Source: Adiantum capillus-veneris
Taxonomy: Eukaryota > Streptophyta > Polypodiopsida > Polypodiales > Pteridaceae
Assembly: GCA_014529385.2 (NCBI GenBank)
Contig: CM043971.1
Coordinates: forward strand, 97,496,485-97,560,484
Length of the DNA: 64,000 nt
Direction: 5' to 3'
Shown here: positions 23,632-34,843 of the stretch, in pieces
Layout: each line of letters begins with the position of its first letter
Position numbering within the stretch: position 1 is the first letter of the stretch
Position numbers and translations under genes: made by a program
Notes under the pieces: generated by a model
Databases searched by the model: none
Told to the model about the DNA's origin: nothing
Seen by the model: only the letters and a program-made list of their open reading frames with translations

Positions 23632-24348
23632 ATGCATTGTATGAAAAACACTGGAAAAGACTTCGTTTTCCAACATGAGTAATTTCTAAATCTTCTTGTG
23701 AGCTACTGGGTGCACTTTCAAAAACCCCATTAATTAAGCATGGAGATTCTCTTGCCAATTCAAAGGAAAAAGGGAAACCGCCCCCTCTGTTGTCACCTTT
23801 GTCATGTCGGTCATCGTGCTTGTCCCCTCTGTCAGTGCCTCCTCAGCTTGTCCATCATGTCGCTCTCCCAGCTCATCGTCATGTGCCTCCCCTTCTTGAC
23901 CATAGTCTGCGCAGAAAGTCGGGCAGTACCTCCTCGTCATGAGAGAGAGAGAGAGAGACAGAGAGAGACCATCGTTGGGATGGTATCTCCCCCCATCAGA
24001 GCTGCCCTCCTCTAAATGCAGACGATCGCTCCCTCGCCAAGGCTGGCTGAGTGCAATATTGGCCACTTCTTCTTGCATGGTCCTGCCTACGGGGTAGCCC
24101 CAAATGCAAGAGAGCTCGACTGCCAGCTACGTTCGACTGCGTCCATACTCCAAAAAGCGGATTAATTTTCTCTCAAGATTGTTTGCGAATCATCCAATTT
24201 GAAGGAGAAGACCATCTCTATGCCCCCGCCTACCATCACTGAGTCTGCATCCCCGTCCGTTGCCCTACAGTGCACCCTCACCATCACGAAAGCACCCGCA
24301 CCCCCGCAGCTGCCTCCTGGCTTGTTAAGGAGAAGAAGTCACTGAATG

Positions 24349-24572
<224 letters not shown>

Positions 24573-24936
24573 ACTCCCTCCCCCCCTCTGCCTCTCTCTC
24601 TACCGACATGGCAAGGACTTGATATACACTAAAACAAAAAGGGTACCCATACACATTTACTGTTCTACTTGTTTTAAGCCAAGTACGCTACGTCAGCTTA
24701 TTTTGTGCATGACTTATGTGACTTGCGTGGTACATTTTTGCATCCATCGACGCGTCTCGAATAGATGATCGGCCCCGTTGGTTCTATCGGCTTCGTCAAG
24801 CGCCCAATTACTCCAATAATCACTATAATGTTTCACACCGGGTCCCCGTCCATGCACGCCCACACCAAAGATAAATACCACTTGCCTCTTTTCATATGTA
24901 GTGGGGGACGTTTCTTCTTGCCTCAATACTCCTCTA

Positions 24937-24982
24937 AAAATAACCTCTGAAGGAGTACGTCGGCGCGCACTTTTTCAGAGAC

Positions 24983-25070
<88 letters not shown>

Positions 25071-25133
25071 AGAGCTTTGAGGGCTATGAAAACTCAAAAT
25101 CAAATTGAGGACTTAAAATTCTCTGAAAGAGGC

Positions 25134-25191
<58 letters not shown>
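24937..25191 (-). repeat. Inverted copy of the (CT)n repeat family with two (GA)n tracts
   Basis: AATAACCTCTGAAGGAG, then CGTCGGCGCGCAC, then TTCAGAGACTTTGAGAGA is the reverse complement of the flank right of the CT tract at 24369. The GA tracts are 24986-25069 and 25138-25191. The segment between them again has TTCTCTGAAAGAGG, a third partial match. The long Glu-Arg frames are microsatellite artefacts. Confidence 0.75.
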
Positions 25192-25194
<3 letters not shown>

Positions 25195-25255
25195 TCATGA
25201 CAGACAATGCCAGGCCAAGAGAGATAATAGAGAGACTACATTGACGAAGAGGCAT

Positions 25256-26180
25256 TGTCAGGCGTTTTTTGGAAAGTTTTTTCCGTGATTTTCTTTCATG
25301 ATTAGATGTCGACAATCAGGTGTATCACTGCTCGATGGCTTCTCATTTTAACTTGGAGTAGATGATGTTAGGGAATTGCTTTCGTTGTCAAGTATTGATG
25401 GGTTTTTGATAGCATGCATTCATTGGTGTGTGTGATACTAATGCCATATGCCCTGTCATACCTTTGTGGGTACATTAGCGGTTGGCTAATGCCTATAAGC
25501 TCAAAAATTATTAAAACTTCAGCTTTGACAAACAAAAGAGGATGGAAGGCAGTAGTAACGGTGGCTTGATAGGACGTTTTTGACAAGTCAGGTGGTGGCA
25601 AGTAGAGAGGAAGCAAACAGCTTTGGGGCAAGTGGGCGAGCAGACTGAAGGGGGATAGTTTTGTGAGCTGAGGGGCCGTGGTAAGGCTCGTTAAAGAGGG
25701 CTCATGACTCTAGTCAGTGAGAACGTCAGAGATGATGGCGACCCCTGGGTGCGGGACAACGCCCATGTTGAAGGGCTCTGATCACAGAGGAGATCCCAAG
25801 CCCAATTTTGGAGGATGCTGATCTTAAGCGGTTGAAAGAGCAGCATCTCAATGCATGCTGACAGCTGAGTTACATGTGAGAAGCTTTGCAAATGTGATTT
25901 AGCAGGACAAGGTAAGATCAAAGAGGAAGGATCTTAGTATGCACTTGGTTTGTTTTCCTCTCAACCTGGTTGGCGATTGTTGTAGTTTCATGCTGTGAGA
26001 TTGTTTTTTTTCCCCTAGTTGGTGTGTGCTTGTAAGCCCCCATGGCCAAGAGCTTGAGCCGACAATTTTGAGGCGGTCTTACAAGTTGAGATTGCAAGTG
26101 TTTTGTTTGCATCTATTGAAAGTTCAAACTGGTAGAGAGGCCTAGCTATAGAGGTGCCCCGTCTCGGCTTTGTTCTGTCA
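25256..26180 (+). repeat. 5' LTR of the acidic-protein element
   Basis: A 925-bp repeat with TG and CA ends, matching 29114-30038 without length change. Minus-strand open frames inside it recur in the second LTR and are not genes. No strong TATA box was identified; a CTATAAGC string near 25491 is the best candidate. Confidence 0.85.
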
Positions 26181-26185
26181 TGTTT

Positions 26186-26204
26186 TTGGTGCCTTCCCAC
26201 TGAG
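26186..26204 (+). promoter_or_regulatory. Candidate primer binding site
   Basis: Just inside the first LTR the sequence reads TTGGTGCCTTCCCACTGAGG. The first eight bases are shared with the primer-site positions of the Tat-like element (34772) and the Athila-like element (12141 going down). The tRNA used cannot be named from the rest. Confidence 0.5.
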
Positions 26205-26258
26205 GACATTGGACTCAAGTACCTTTAGTTTTGGTAAGTCAGATAGCGAAGTGCAAAC

Positions 26259-27434
26259 ATGGTTAAGCTCAGTGATGCTTTGTTTTGGATGAATGATGCC
26301 ATGCAGGGGTTGCAGTTAAATTGCCTATCAGAGTTGGACATGCATTGCATGAGTTTTTGTGCTCTCAAGTGGCAACTTGAGCTTCTTGAGGATGTGGTTT
26401 TAGATGCAAAGCAAGATAGATTCTTATTCATTGGCGCTCTTCCAGGACTCTTGGGCATTGAGGTTGCTTGCACGGATTTATTGGGTGTGAAGAGCATTGT
26501 TGACTTCTTGAAGCAAAACAAATGCTTTAAGCACGTAGATCAGTCTTGTGCTTCTTTGTGGGCTACACATGAGAGCTCTTCTGTTCCTTATGATGATTTT
26601 AGTAGTGCTGATGAGGTTGAGTCAGATGCATCTACTGAGTTTTTGTCTCTTGATGATTTTGAGCTTCATGCGGAGTCATCTGCAAGCATTAGCATGAAAG
26701 AGGAAAGCCTTGCGTGCATGTATGGCAATGATGTGGTTAGTTTGGATCCATGTTTGGATGATTGTAAAGATGAGGGCTTGTCAAGCTCTTTGTACTGGAG
26801 TTATTTACCTTTGGATGATTTTGGTTGTACTGTCGATGACATGCATGTTGACATTCTGGATGATGTCTTCTTTCCTCCATCTGATGCGTTGTCTTGGTAT
26901 CCAGATGACTTGTGGGTATGTGGGCCCATTTGGGATGCTGATTTAGGTAGTGATTATGTTTGTGGCAGTAAGTTGCCTATAGGTGATTCTCTTGATTGTG
27001 ATCAAAGGGTAGCATGCAGCCAAAGAGATGATTATGGGACTTGTGTAGCTGATGATGATGATCTGAATGACTGGGGATTTGATGAGCCAGATGTTTTCAT
27101 GGATGAATCACTCCTTGTTAATGTGGAGAAAGCTCAAAAGAGGATTTCCGTTATGCGGGAATGTCGGTCTCTCTTTAATGAGAATGCTAATATGGAGAAG
27201 CATGTCGATGCCATGCATGGTAGTTGGACAGCTTCAGTTACTTTCGATGTATTTGATGGAAGTTTGAATGATGTTGTCCCTCTACTTGGTTTTGATGTAA
27301 AGTGTTCAGTCTATATAATGGGAAATTGTGTCTTGCTGATCTGTAAGTTTTGTTACACTGTGTGGGATCCTGGTGGCAATCTGCATTTGTTTCGAGAGGC
27401 TTTGAGCTTCCCTTTTGATCCAGGAGGTCCATGA
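26259..27434 (+). CDS. Acidic 391-residue protein of unknown function
   Basis: A complete ATG-to-stop frame of 391 codons lies 78 bases inside the LTR, where gag would normally start. The N-terminal 100 residues are mixed and Leu/Cys-rich (LNCLSELDMHCMSFCALKW). Residues about 110-290 are strongly acidic, with repeated Asp-Asp and Leu-Asp-Asp motifs (PLDDFG, DILDDVFF, ADDDDLNDWG). The C-terminal 60 residues are hydrophobic and Cys-containing and end in FPFDPGGP. I see no gag major-homology region, zinc knuckle, protease or nucleic-acid-binding motif. I do not recognise a family. An intact frame in a young element suggests either recent function or too little time to decay. Confidence 0.6.
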   Translation: MVKLSDALFWMNDAMQGLQLNCLSELDMHCMSFCALKWQLELLEDVVLDAKQDRFLFIGALPGLLGIEVACTDLLGVKSIVDFLKQNKCFKHVDQSCASLWATHESSSVPYDDFSSADEVESDASTEFLSLDDFELHAESSASISMKEESLACMYGNDVVSLDPCLDDCKDEGLSSSLYWSYLPLDDFGCTVDDMHVDILDDVFFPPSDALSWYPDDLWVCGPIWDADLGSDYVCGSKLPIGDSLDCDQRVACSQRDDYGTCVADDDDLNDWGFDEPDVFMDESLLVNVEKAQKRISVMRECRSLFNENANMEKHVDAMHGSWTASVTFDVFDGSLNDVVPLLGFDVKCSVYIMGNCVLLICKFCYTVWDPGGNLHLFREALSFPFDPGGP

Positions 27435-27589
27435 TACTGAATAATTTGTTTGTACAGTGTACAAAGTTTGTATTGAGGTGTTTGAGTTGAGTTTTTTCAT
27501 TGACCAGTGATTGCCTCGCATGAAAAGGTACAGCTATTTCTATGCAGCTTAATGGAGATGGGTCAGACCACTGGACGTTATATTTTTAA

Positions 27590-27870
27590 CAGCTTTTGTT
27601 GCCTTCTATAGTAAGTGTGGGGCTCTTGTTAAGGCAGAGAGGACTTTTCATGTGCTTCCTCTTTGGAATTACATATCCTAGCCAGTTCTTATTAGAAGCT
27701 ACATTGGGCAAGGGCTTGCTAAGAAGGTCTTCATGATGTGAAGAACATGTTTAGCATAGTTGAAGAAAGGGATGCATTTTCGTGGTCTGTTTTGATGTCT
27801 ACATATGTACAGCATGACGACCTGAGCAAGATGGCAATCCCACTTCATCATCAAAGTTACAAGAAGGCGT
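27590..27870 (+). pseudogene. PPR gene fragment 1
   Basis: One frame reads FVAFYSKCGALVKAERTF and, after a stop, PVLIRSYIGQGLAKKVF. A shifted frame from 27738 continues with MFSIVEERDAFSWSVLMSTY. These are typical helices of plant PLS-class pentatricopeptide repeats, RNA-binding proteins of organelles. Stops and a frameshift make it a pseudogene. It lies within the interior of the LTR element, so it was probably captured from a host gene. Confidence 0.75.
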
Positions 27871-28054
27871 CCTCCATAGTTTTGGGGATCACACAGGAGG
27901 GTTTCACTATGATGTGGGTGTTGAACACTCTGAGCACGGGTTTCATTTTGGATATAAAGAGGTACCCTTCGTGGCTAGTTTACAGGGAACAACGAGTCTC
28001 TGCTCTCACATTGGCAGGGGTAGGCCAAAGAGAAGAAGGTAGTGCTACAGAGTC

Positions 28055-28548
28055 TTGGCAGTGTTGGCTGATGCCTCAATTGAAGCTCTATCAGAGAACA
28101 AGGAAGTTGCTATTTTGTGGTTTAAGAAGGACCTGCGGCCTGATGATGATGTAGGCCTCTCCTTAGTTGTAGCCTACCAGGCCCTCCTTCCAGTTTACAT
28201 CTTTGATCCATACCTGCTTCGTGGTTGGTCACTTGAGATACTCGAGGAGTTAGTGGAAGCTGTAGCTGAATTGAAGCCTGTTTTGCAAGGGGTAGGTTCA
28301 GATTTAATAATCAGGCGTGGAAGTGTGAAAGCTGAAATTATTGCCTTGGCAGGAAGGTAAGTGCCACATCCATCATTGTTAAAGAAGAAATGGAACATGA
28401 GTGGCAGGAAGCTGTATTTTCTATTGCGGATGACAGTCTGAAAGACAATGGAAAGGGCTGCTTGCGAATGCTGGCTGTAGCTAGTAAGGAGGATAGTAGC
28501 ATGAGAGGCTGGCCTGTTCGAACATGGTCTTGGTGAAGCTTCCTCATT
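28055..28548 (+). pseudogene. Photolyase/cryptochrome-like gene fragment
   Basis: An open stretch from 28055 to 28360 contains VAILWFKKDLRPDDDVGLS, YIFDPYLLRGWS and LIIRRGSVKAEIIALA. This is the N-terminal alpha/beta part of the DNA photolyase/cryptochrome family. After a one-base frame change the reading continues with VSATSIIVKEEMEHEWQEA to about 28545 and then stops. The closest type I can think of is the plant photolyase-domain protein that lacks the FAD part in this region, but I cannot confirm that. The FAD-binding domain is absent. It is a captured fragment inside the LTR element. Confidence 0.7.
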
Positions 28549-28719
28549 GAGTACATAACAGTGGGCGAGCATGGTTTGTCAGTAAGCACTGAGGAGCTTT
28601 AAACGCATGAAAGGTGAGCAGATTTACCTGATGCAGTGACTTTGGTTTGAATCTGGAAATCATGTGGCACTGTAGGAGAAAATGAAAGGGGTGTAGAAAT
28701 TATACTGAAATTAATCAGA

Positions 28720-29110
28720 TAGGGGTGTTGATACCATGCTAAGTAGTGTTTTGGTAGACATGTCTACCAAATGCAGTTTACTTGTGAAGGCACAAGAGGT
28801 GTTTGACAAGATTTCTGTTAAGAATGTAGTGTATTCAAGTGTTCTCATCATAGGGTATTCTGAGCATGGCCATGCCAAGGAAGCACTCAACTACTTTGAA
28901 CGCATTAAGCAGCAGGTGTTACTCTTAATGCAGTCACTTTTGCTTGCATCTTTAAAGCCTCTTATAGCATAAGAGATGCAGACAAAGGCAGATAAATGCA
29001 TGAGCATATTATCAAGAATGGCATGTTGAAGAAAGAGAATTTCATTTGTAGTGCATCGGGAGTTCTTGCTGATGAGCATGAATGCTCTAGTAGACTGGGG
29101 GTTTGGCAAG
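28720..29110 (+). pseudogene. PPR gene fragment 2
   Basis: The frame from 28736 contains KCSLLVKAQEVFDKIS and VVYSSVLIIGYSEHG. A shifted frame carries GVTLNAVTFACIFKA and, after a stop, MHEHIIKNGMLKKENFIC. These are consecutive plant PLS-type PPR motifs. The fragment runs up to the purine tract before the 3' LTR. It may come from the same or a different PPR gene as fragment 1; the photolyase fragment lies between them. Confidence 0.75.
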
Positions 29111-29113
29111 CTA

Positions 29114-30038
29114 TGTCAGGCGTTTTTTGGAAAGTTTTTTCCGTGATTTTCTTTCATGATTAGATGTCGACAATCAGGTGTATCACTGTTTGATGGCTTC
29201 TCATTTTAACTTGGAGTAGATGCTGTTAGGGAATTGCTTTCGTTGTCAAGTATTGATGGGTTTTTGATAGCATGCATTCACTAGTGTGTGTGATACTAAT
29301 TCCATATGCCATGTCATACCTTTGTGGGTACATTAGCGGTTGGCTAATGCCTATAAGCTCAAAAATTATTAAAACTTCAGCTTTGACAAACAAAAGAGGA
29401 TGGAAGGCAGTAGTAATGGTGGCTTGATAGGACGTTTTTGACAAGTCAGGTGGTGGCAAGTAGAGAGGAAGCAAACAGCTTTGGGGCAAGTGGGCGAGCA
29501 GACTGAAGGGGGATAGTTTTGTGAGCTGAGGGGCCGTGGTAAGGCTCGCTGAAGAGGGCTCATGACTCTAGTCAGTGAGAACGTCAGAGATGATGGCGAC
29601 CCCTGGGTGCGGGACAACGCCCATGTTGAAGGGCTCTGATCACAGAGGAGATCCCAAGCCCAATTTTGGAGGATGTTGATCTTAAGCGGTTGAAAGAGCA
29701 GCATCTCAATGCATGCTGACAGCTGAGTTACATGTGAGAAGCTTTGCAAATGTGATTTAGCAGGACAAGGTAAGATCAAAGAGGAAGGATCTTAGTATGC
29801 ACTTGGTTTGTTTTCCTCTCAACCTGGTTGGCGATTGTTGTAGTTTCATGCTGTGAGATTGTTTTTTTTCCCCTAGTTGGTGTGTGCTTGTAAGCCCCCA
29901 TGGCCAAGAGCTTGAGCCGACAATTTTGAGGCGGTCTTACAAGTTGAGATTGCAAGTGTTTTGTTTGCATCTATTGAAAGTTCAAACTGGCAGAGAGGCC
30001 TAGCTATAGAGGTGCCCCGTCTCGGCTTTGTTCTGTCA
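29114..30038 (+). repeat. 3' LTR of the acidic-protein element
   Basis: The 925-bp partner of 25256-26180, same ends and length. Directly upstream is GACTGGGGGTTTGGCAAGC, a plausible polypurine tract. Confidence 0.85.
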
Positions 30039-30168
30039 GCGTGTGGGTAAGTGGTAGGCAATAGGTAGTACTCGTCCATCGAAAAAACTCGTCCTATGAT
30101 CCTCGACCCAGTGTCAGGGTTTGAACTTTGAGCGCCTCCCCATTCATTCAAAAGAAGTCTCAGAGCCA

Positions 30169-30171
<3 letters not shown>

Positions 30172-30234
<63 letters not shown>

Positions 30235-30335
30235 TAAATAACCTCTCTGAAAGAGCATACGTCGGCGCAGACTCTTTTGACAGTTTTGAGAGAGAGAGGG
30301 AGAGAGAGAGACTTCATCTCTGTTCTAGCCGAGTC
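30172..30335 (-). repeat. (CT)n(TA)n tract and third copy of the (CT)n repeat family
   Basis: CT (30172-30201) passes into TA (30201-30230). Then ATAACCTCTCTGAAAGAG, CGTCGGCGCAGAC, TTTTGAGAGAGAG and GAGACTTCATCTC follow, the reverse complement of the unit at 24349-24572. The GA tract here is short and interrupted. Confidence 0.7.
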
Positions 30336-31677
30336 CCTTCTTCCATGCAGCGCTTTTGCAATTAGCTTGGCACCATCTTTACCTTTCATGTCAGCTGCAG
30401 TACCCCCATGATCTTCATCACCTCCCCCTCCCTTGCCCACGAAGCCTTTGTTGAGAAGGGTCTCCTCTTTGCAGCTCGCCCTGAAAACTAACACCAAAAG
30501 CTCTCAGAAAGAGTATGCGCTAACGTAGCCTCATTTGGAGAGCTTTGCGATGAACACTAGATGCGCTTTTCTTTATATGTGGTAGCTCGTCCAAGGTTAT
30601 TTTTCTTGCTATGTAGGCGGCTCATACACCCCGCAGCCTCTTGCACTATGTGCTTTCCCCAACATGCTACTTGTCTCTCTTTCCTCCATGCACGCGATGC
30701 TTTGTCTCCCACAATCTGCAGACATGCTCTAAAGGTTTCTCTTTATATTGGTGAAAATGATTAAGAGGGTTGACCTTCTTGCCTTAGCTAGTGTGCCTCC
30801 AACATCCAGCAGGCTTCTATGAATAGGGAGTCCTAATGTTTAGAATCAATTTTACGAATGTACAAAATTCCCTTTAGGATGAATTGAAAGAGGATTTTTT
30901 TCTAAATAATTGGCATTTTTAACAATTTAACTCTATTTTTTAAAATTTCTAAGGTAGATTTTCTCCTTCTTCACTTCCCTTCAATCCTCTGTTGTTTTGA
31001 GTTTTCAACCGTTCTAAGACAAAGCTTAGGCACACTTTTCCCTAGCACTAATAGGGACCCTTATATTTGCCTTTCCTAGCCAACACCGTCGTGTCAAAGT
31101 TGTTGGTTGTAGTCGCCAACAATCCAGCCACCCTTTGGAGAGAGGTACCCTATGGGGTGCTCAAGTAGGTGCACAATGGGATTTCAATTTGTTCAGAATT
31201 TGCAAAACAGAGCACCGCCTAATAGGGGTGGGACAAGTCCACAAGGTAGTGCCGGAGACGCTCCAGCATGAGGACAACATACAAGTTAAAGGAAGCCAGA
31301 GGAGCGGATTGAAGTTGTTGCTTATATTGGGGTCACGATCTTGTAAGAGTCTCATCTAGCGATGGCAGATTATCCTATGGTCAAGAATGTAAAGATTTTA
31401 ACGATGGTGAATTAGTCGATCGAATTACCGCGGATGTTGTGGCATCCAACTCATTGAACCTATTGATTGCACACATTGGGTTTGTGTCGTTGTTGGTGGA
31501 GGGCCTCTTAGTTCGCTTTTGCAGTTGATCAAAACCTTCCTGTGGAATTCACATTAAATGTGGTGCTCTTCCATTTCTTCAGGTTGGGCCGTTGACAACC
31601 AGGTGCATTGGTAGATGGAATGATGTAGTCGACACCTTACATAAGGGTAATTTATTCTTAAATTAATCAAAGCATCA
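30336..31677. other. No gene recognised
   Basis: Short open frames on both strands show no domain I know. A further partial copy of the CTCTCAGAAAGAG motif lies near 30500. The sequence is otherwise unique in this window. Confidence 0.5.
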
Positions 31678-31700
31678 TTGTGTGTGTGTGTGTGCGTGCG

Positions 31701-31756
<56 letters not shown>

Positions 31757-32062
31757 GTAGAAGATGCAAAACTTAAAATAAGAACAAGCCAAAAAGAGCT
31801 CAAAAATGTAACCAATATTGTAAAACTTTGCATCATCTCATTCGAACATTCCATATTGGGTATATATGAAACAATTGCTTTTCGTATGGCCACTTAGACT
31901 CCGCCAAAAACTACTTCTTGTATAACTTCCTTAGACTAGGCATTTCATTTTTTCTAAAAAAACAAGGCTCTCTTCCTACAAGCACTTTCCATAATATTAT
32001 GTATTGAGACAATCCCCAACCCCCCAACAATAGAGTGCACACACATACACACACACACACAC
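31678..32062. repeat. (TG)n(GA)n and (AC)n microsatellites
   Basis: TG (31678-31695) with a GA tract (31703-31753), and a short AC-rich tract (32038-32062) just left of the Tat-like element. Nothing coding lies between. Confidence 0.9.
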
Positions 32063-33357
32063 TCATGCACACACTTCCCAAGCATTGATAGCCGTTTTTT
32101 TGGCTCTTTGTAATTGCCACAGTGAGTTACCTCACCCTACCAAAATCACCCAAACACTGTGGCTATCCCTACCATTTCACTGTACATAGGCGTGCGTGAG
32201 TCACGGGACTTTTCCCATATCTTCTTAAAAACCCTCAGCTAGCTAGTCACTGGGCTAGGTGAGCCAAAAAAAATAAAAGTATATTATGGCCTCTTTGTGG
32301 GTAAATATTTCATTGTATATATGGCCTAAATATAGGGATTTTTTATAATTATTTTGGTATTTTATTTAAATATTTCTACTTAGGTGTGTGTTTTATTAAA
32401 CCTATGTACACCTTCTTTCATCCTCTTACACCATAATTTTATTTTTTTGCCAATATGTACATACTCTAACCTCATATTTTTCCTTTATACAAATCACTCC
32501 CACATTTTCACCCTCACCCTCGTGAAAACAAAAAATTGATTTCTACTCATTGGTTACTTTTATTATATTATTTACTTGCATACATTTTCCTCTTTCACCC
32601 AAAATAATTCAAGGAGGGACCATATCATATGATTCCAATATCTTTCCATATCCATAACTCCTCCATATTTTTATTATTATTTTTACTCATTATTCTAACA
32701 CCATGTGCTCATTGAGCTAAAGTCCATGAATAGTCCATACACTAGTCCCACCATGTATATATTTCTTATTTCACCAATAATCCTCCTCCATGCATGGGTC
32801 AAGGGCAACTTGAATGCTTTGTATTATGATATGACAAAGGAGGGGCTCACTCTTGGATGCATTGTACAAATTCAACAAAGGAGGGGACCACTAAAAGACT
32901 TTTGCAGGCCTAAAAAACAGGCTTTTTGGTGAGAATTTTGGCACCTATCTCCACTCCGAATTTGGAGCGGTGGTCAAAAGAGAAACTGTAGCCCACGCTC
33001 TGAATAATCACCCCAAATTTTTTCATGATTTTTGGAGCTACCAGATGTGAGCTATGATTTTTTTAGTGGACCCCAGTTTTCCCATGCTATGCAGCCACAC
33101 TCTCTCTTCCACTTTATCATTTTCCTCTTTCACACACACTTCTCCACTCATCATCCCCATCTCTCTCACCACTCCTCTCTGCACACTACTCACCTTCTCC
33201 TCAACCTTGAAGAATAAGAGAAACCATGGTGAACTCATACCTCCCACACACAATTCCATTCCAAAATTGACCACCTAGTCTCATTTTTCCTCCTCCAAAT
33301 TACCCATATCTATCAAAAAACCACAAAATTCAGCCTCTTCTCTTAAAAGACAGCATC

Positions 33358-33501
33358 ATGGTGGTTGATTACTCAGCTTCAATTACCTTGTCTCTCAAGG
33401 AAGGTCAAGAGTGGAGAAAAAATGTACCGTCAAAGCTAGTGGACCGTCAACAAGCGTCAAAATTGGCCCTACTCAAGACACTTGGAGCATCAACCTTGTA
33501 A
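33358..33501 (+). other. Small 47-codon open frame in the LTR (U3)
   Basis: ATG to TAA, starting MVVDYSASITLSLKEGQEW. The 3' LTR has an identical frame at 43039-43182. It ends at CTTGTAAGA, a good splice-donor sequence. It lies upstream of the LTR TATA box, so only a read-through or outside-initiated transcript would carry it at the 5' end. No family is recognised and it may be chance. Confidence 0.3.
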
Positions 33502-33768
33502 GAAATCCACCTTTTCTTACCTCTTAAGAGTTTTTCTTCTTTATTTGTATCCTACATGGATACTCCCATTGTAAATATTCAATTCCATTTGTAAATTAAT
33601 ACTAACCCTACTAACACTAACCCACTATGAAAAGTCCTATCACCTCCATTTCTCTCCTCTCTCTTTCCCCACCAACTTCTTGATAATTCCAAGCAAAAGA
33701 AATTAGATAAATTGCTGAAAATCTAACCCAACCATGGTTAGAGGAGTAACCCTAGCCTTCAAAATTGC

Positions 33769-33776
33769 TATAAAAG
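33769..33776 (+). promoter_or_regulatory. LTR TATA box
   Basis: TATAAAAG in a GC-poor context, the strongest TATA match in the LTR (same site in the 3' LTR at 43450-43457). Transcription would begin about 30 bases downstream. Confidence 0.65.
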
Positions 33777-34433
33777 GGGGTGTAGCTAGCATAAAAGGGG
33801 GAAGCCATAAGCAAGAGCACTATGCTATAGCTTGAGAAGCCAAGCTCAACCTCTCTAGAAGGAGCTCTTGAGTGGAAGCTCATTGTCTTATGCATGTGCA
33901 TGTGTTGTAATAGGGGATTAGCAAGGGAAATCTATGCCATTGTAAGAGAGAGAGTGATCATTCAATTGAGAGTAGGAAATCTATCATTTCTCCTACTAGT
34001 GTAAGCCCAACATTCGCTGAATCAAGGAGGGTGGATTTGGACTAATCTTGGATATTTTGTCTCCCTTCCAATGTGAAGTAATGGACAACAATGATGCGTA
34101 AGTGTCTTGGTTTTTTTTTTTAAGTTCTTGATAGCTTGTCTCTGGTGTTGTCATCAATCTAGCCATAAATCCCACATACTGTAAGAGGGCGACAGGGTGG
34201 AGAGGACTCCCCTGGCCTTAAAACAGTGATTGGGGTGGCTTTTCTAGTGATGTGTTGTGATGAAATTTACGCAAGCTATGTTGAACAAGTACTAATCTCA
34301 CTTTGATTTGTCATGACAGATTTGTAAGAAGGTATTAATGCAACAAGCACCCCCTCCCCCTTTCTCTCTCTTTCTTAAATATATAGTTGTGTTTGCTTGA
34401 TCATCGCCGATACGTTTCAAAGCAGCCCGAGCA

Positions 34434-34495
<62 letters not shown>

Positions 34496-34771
34496 ATCTC
34501 TCTCTCTCGTGTTTTAGTGTGTGAGAGTATTCCATTGGTGTTAGAGTTAGTGTAATTCCTTACTTGTTTGTGGGTTGCTCTAACGATTCTCCTCTTTTGC
34601 GTCCTAGTTCGCTCTTAAACTAGGTGGTGCCCCTTGTGTAGTTGGGATTTGGCGGTGGGTTTGTTGTTTTGGTTTGTGTTGTGTTGTGCCCCAGCCCCAT
34701 TGAGCAGCACGGGAGCCTTGAAGGGTGTCTAGAGGCCACTCTTCTTGTTGCCCGCCCCGGACCGCCTCAAA

Positions 34772-34790
34772 TTGGTGCCCCCACGGAGCA
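34772..34790 (+). promoter_or_regulatory. Primer binding site of the Tat-like element
   Basis: TTGGTGCCCCCACGGAGC follows the LTR end by two bases. Its start (TTGGTGCC) is shared with the other two large elements here. The exact tRNA is not identified. Confidence 0.6.
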
Positions 34791-34843
34791 CGGCTTGTGT
34801 ATTTTTTTGTAGAATCAACCTTTAGCATAGTCAAGTAGTTTGC

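Larger units (their letters stand above)
25256..30038 (+). mobile_element. Non-autonomous LTR retrotransposon carrying host gene fragments
   Basis: Two 925-bp direct repeats (25256-26180 and 29114-30038) begin TGTCAGGCG and end TTCTGTCA. I count about 12 differences between them, so the insertion is fairly young. After the first repeat comes a TTGGTGCC primer-site-like sequence (26186-26193). Before the second lies a purine tract with GACTGGGGG. The interior encodes an open acidic 391-residue protein but no gag, protease, RT or integrase. It also carries fragments of PPR genes and of a photolyase/cryptochrome-like gene. No perfect target duplication is visible (GGCAT on the left, GCGTG on the right). 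Confidence 0.82.
32086..34769 (+). repeat. 5' LTR of the Tat-like element
   Basis: 2684 bp, from TGATAGCCG to CCGCCTCA. It contains a TATA box TATAAAAG at 33769-33776, a (CT)n tract at 34437-34508 and a small conserved open frame at 33358-33501 upstream of the TATA box. Long open frames on either strand repeat identically in the 3' LTR and are not separate genes. Confidence 0.95.

Noticed and set aside
25368-26218. Minus-strand frames in the 925-bp repeats (also 29226-30169)
   Set aside because: Present in both LTR copies only because of the duplication; no domain, and antisense to the element.
28340-28370. Splice donor AAG-GTAAGT after the first photolyase block
   Set aside because: The protein similarity continues straight through it after a one-base frame change, so it is more likely coding sequence than an intron start.
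25251-30043. Target-site duplication for the acidic-protein element
   Set aside because: The bases outside the LTRs (GGCAT and GCGTG) do not match, so no duplication is claimed.
33032-33278. Overlapping plus and minus frames in the LTR (repeated at 42713-42959)
   Set aside because: They occur in both LTRs because the LTRs are near-identical; low-complexity Ser/His/Pro composition and open on both strands.
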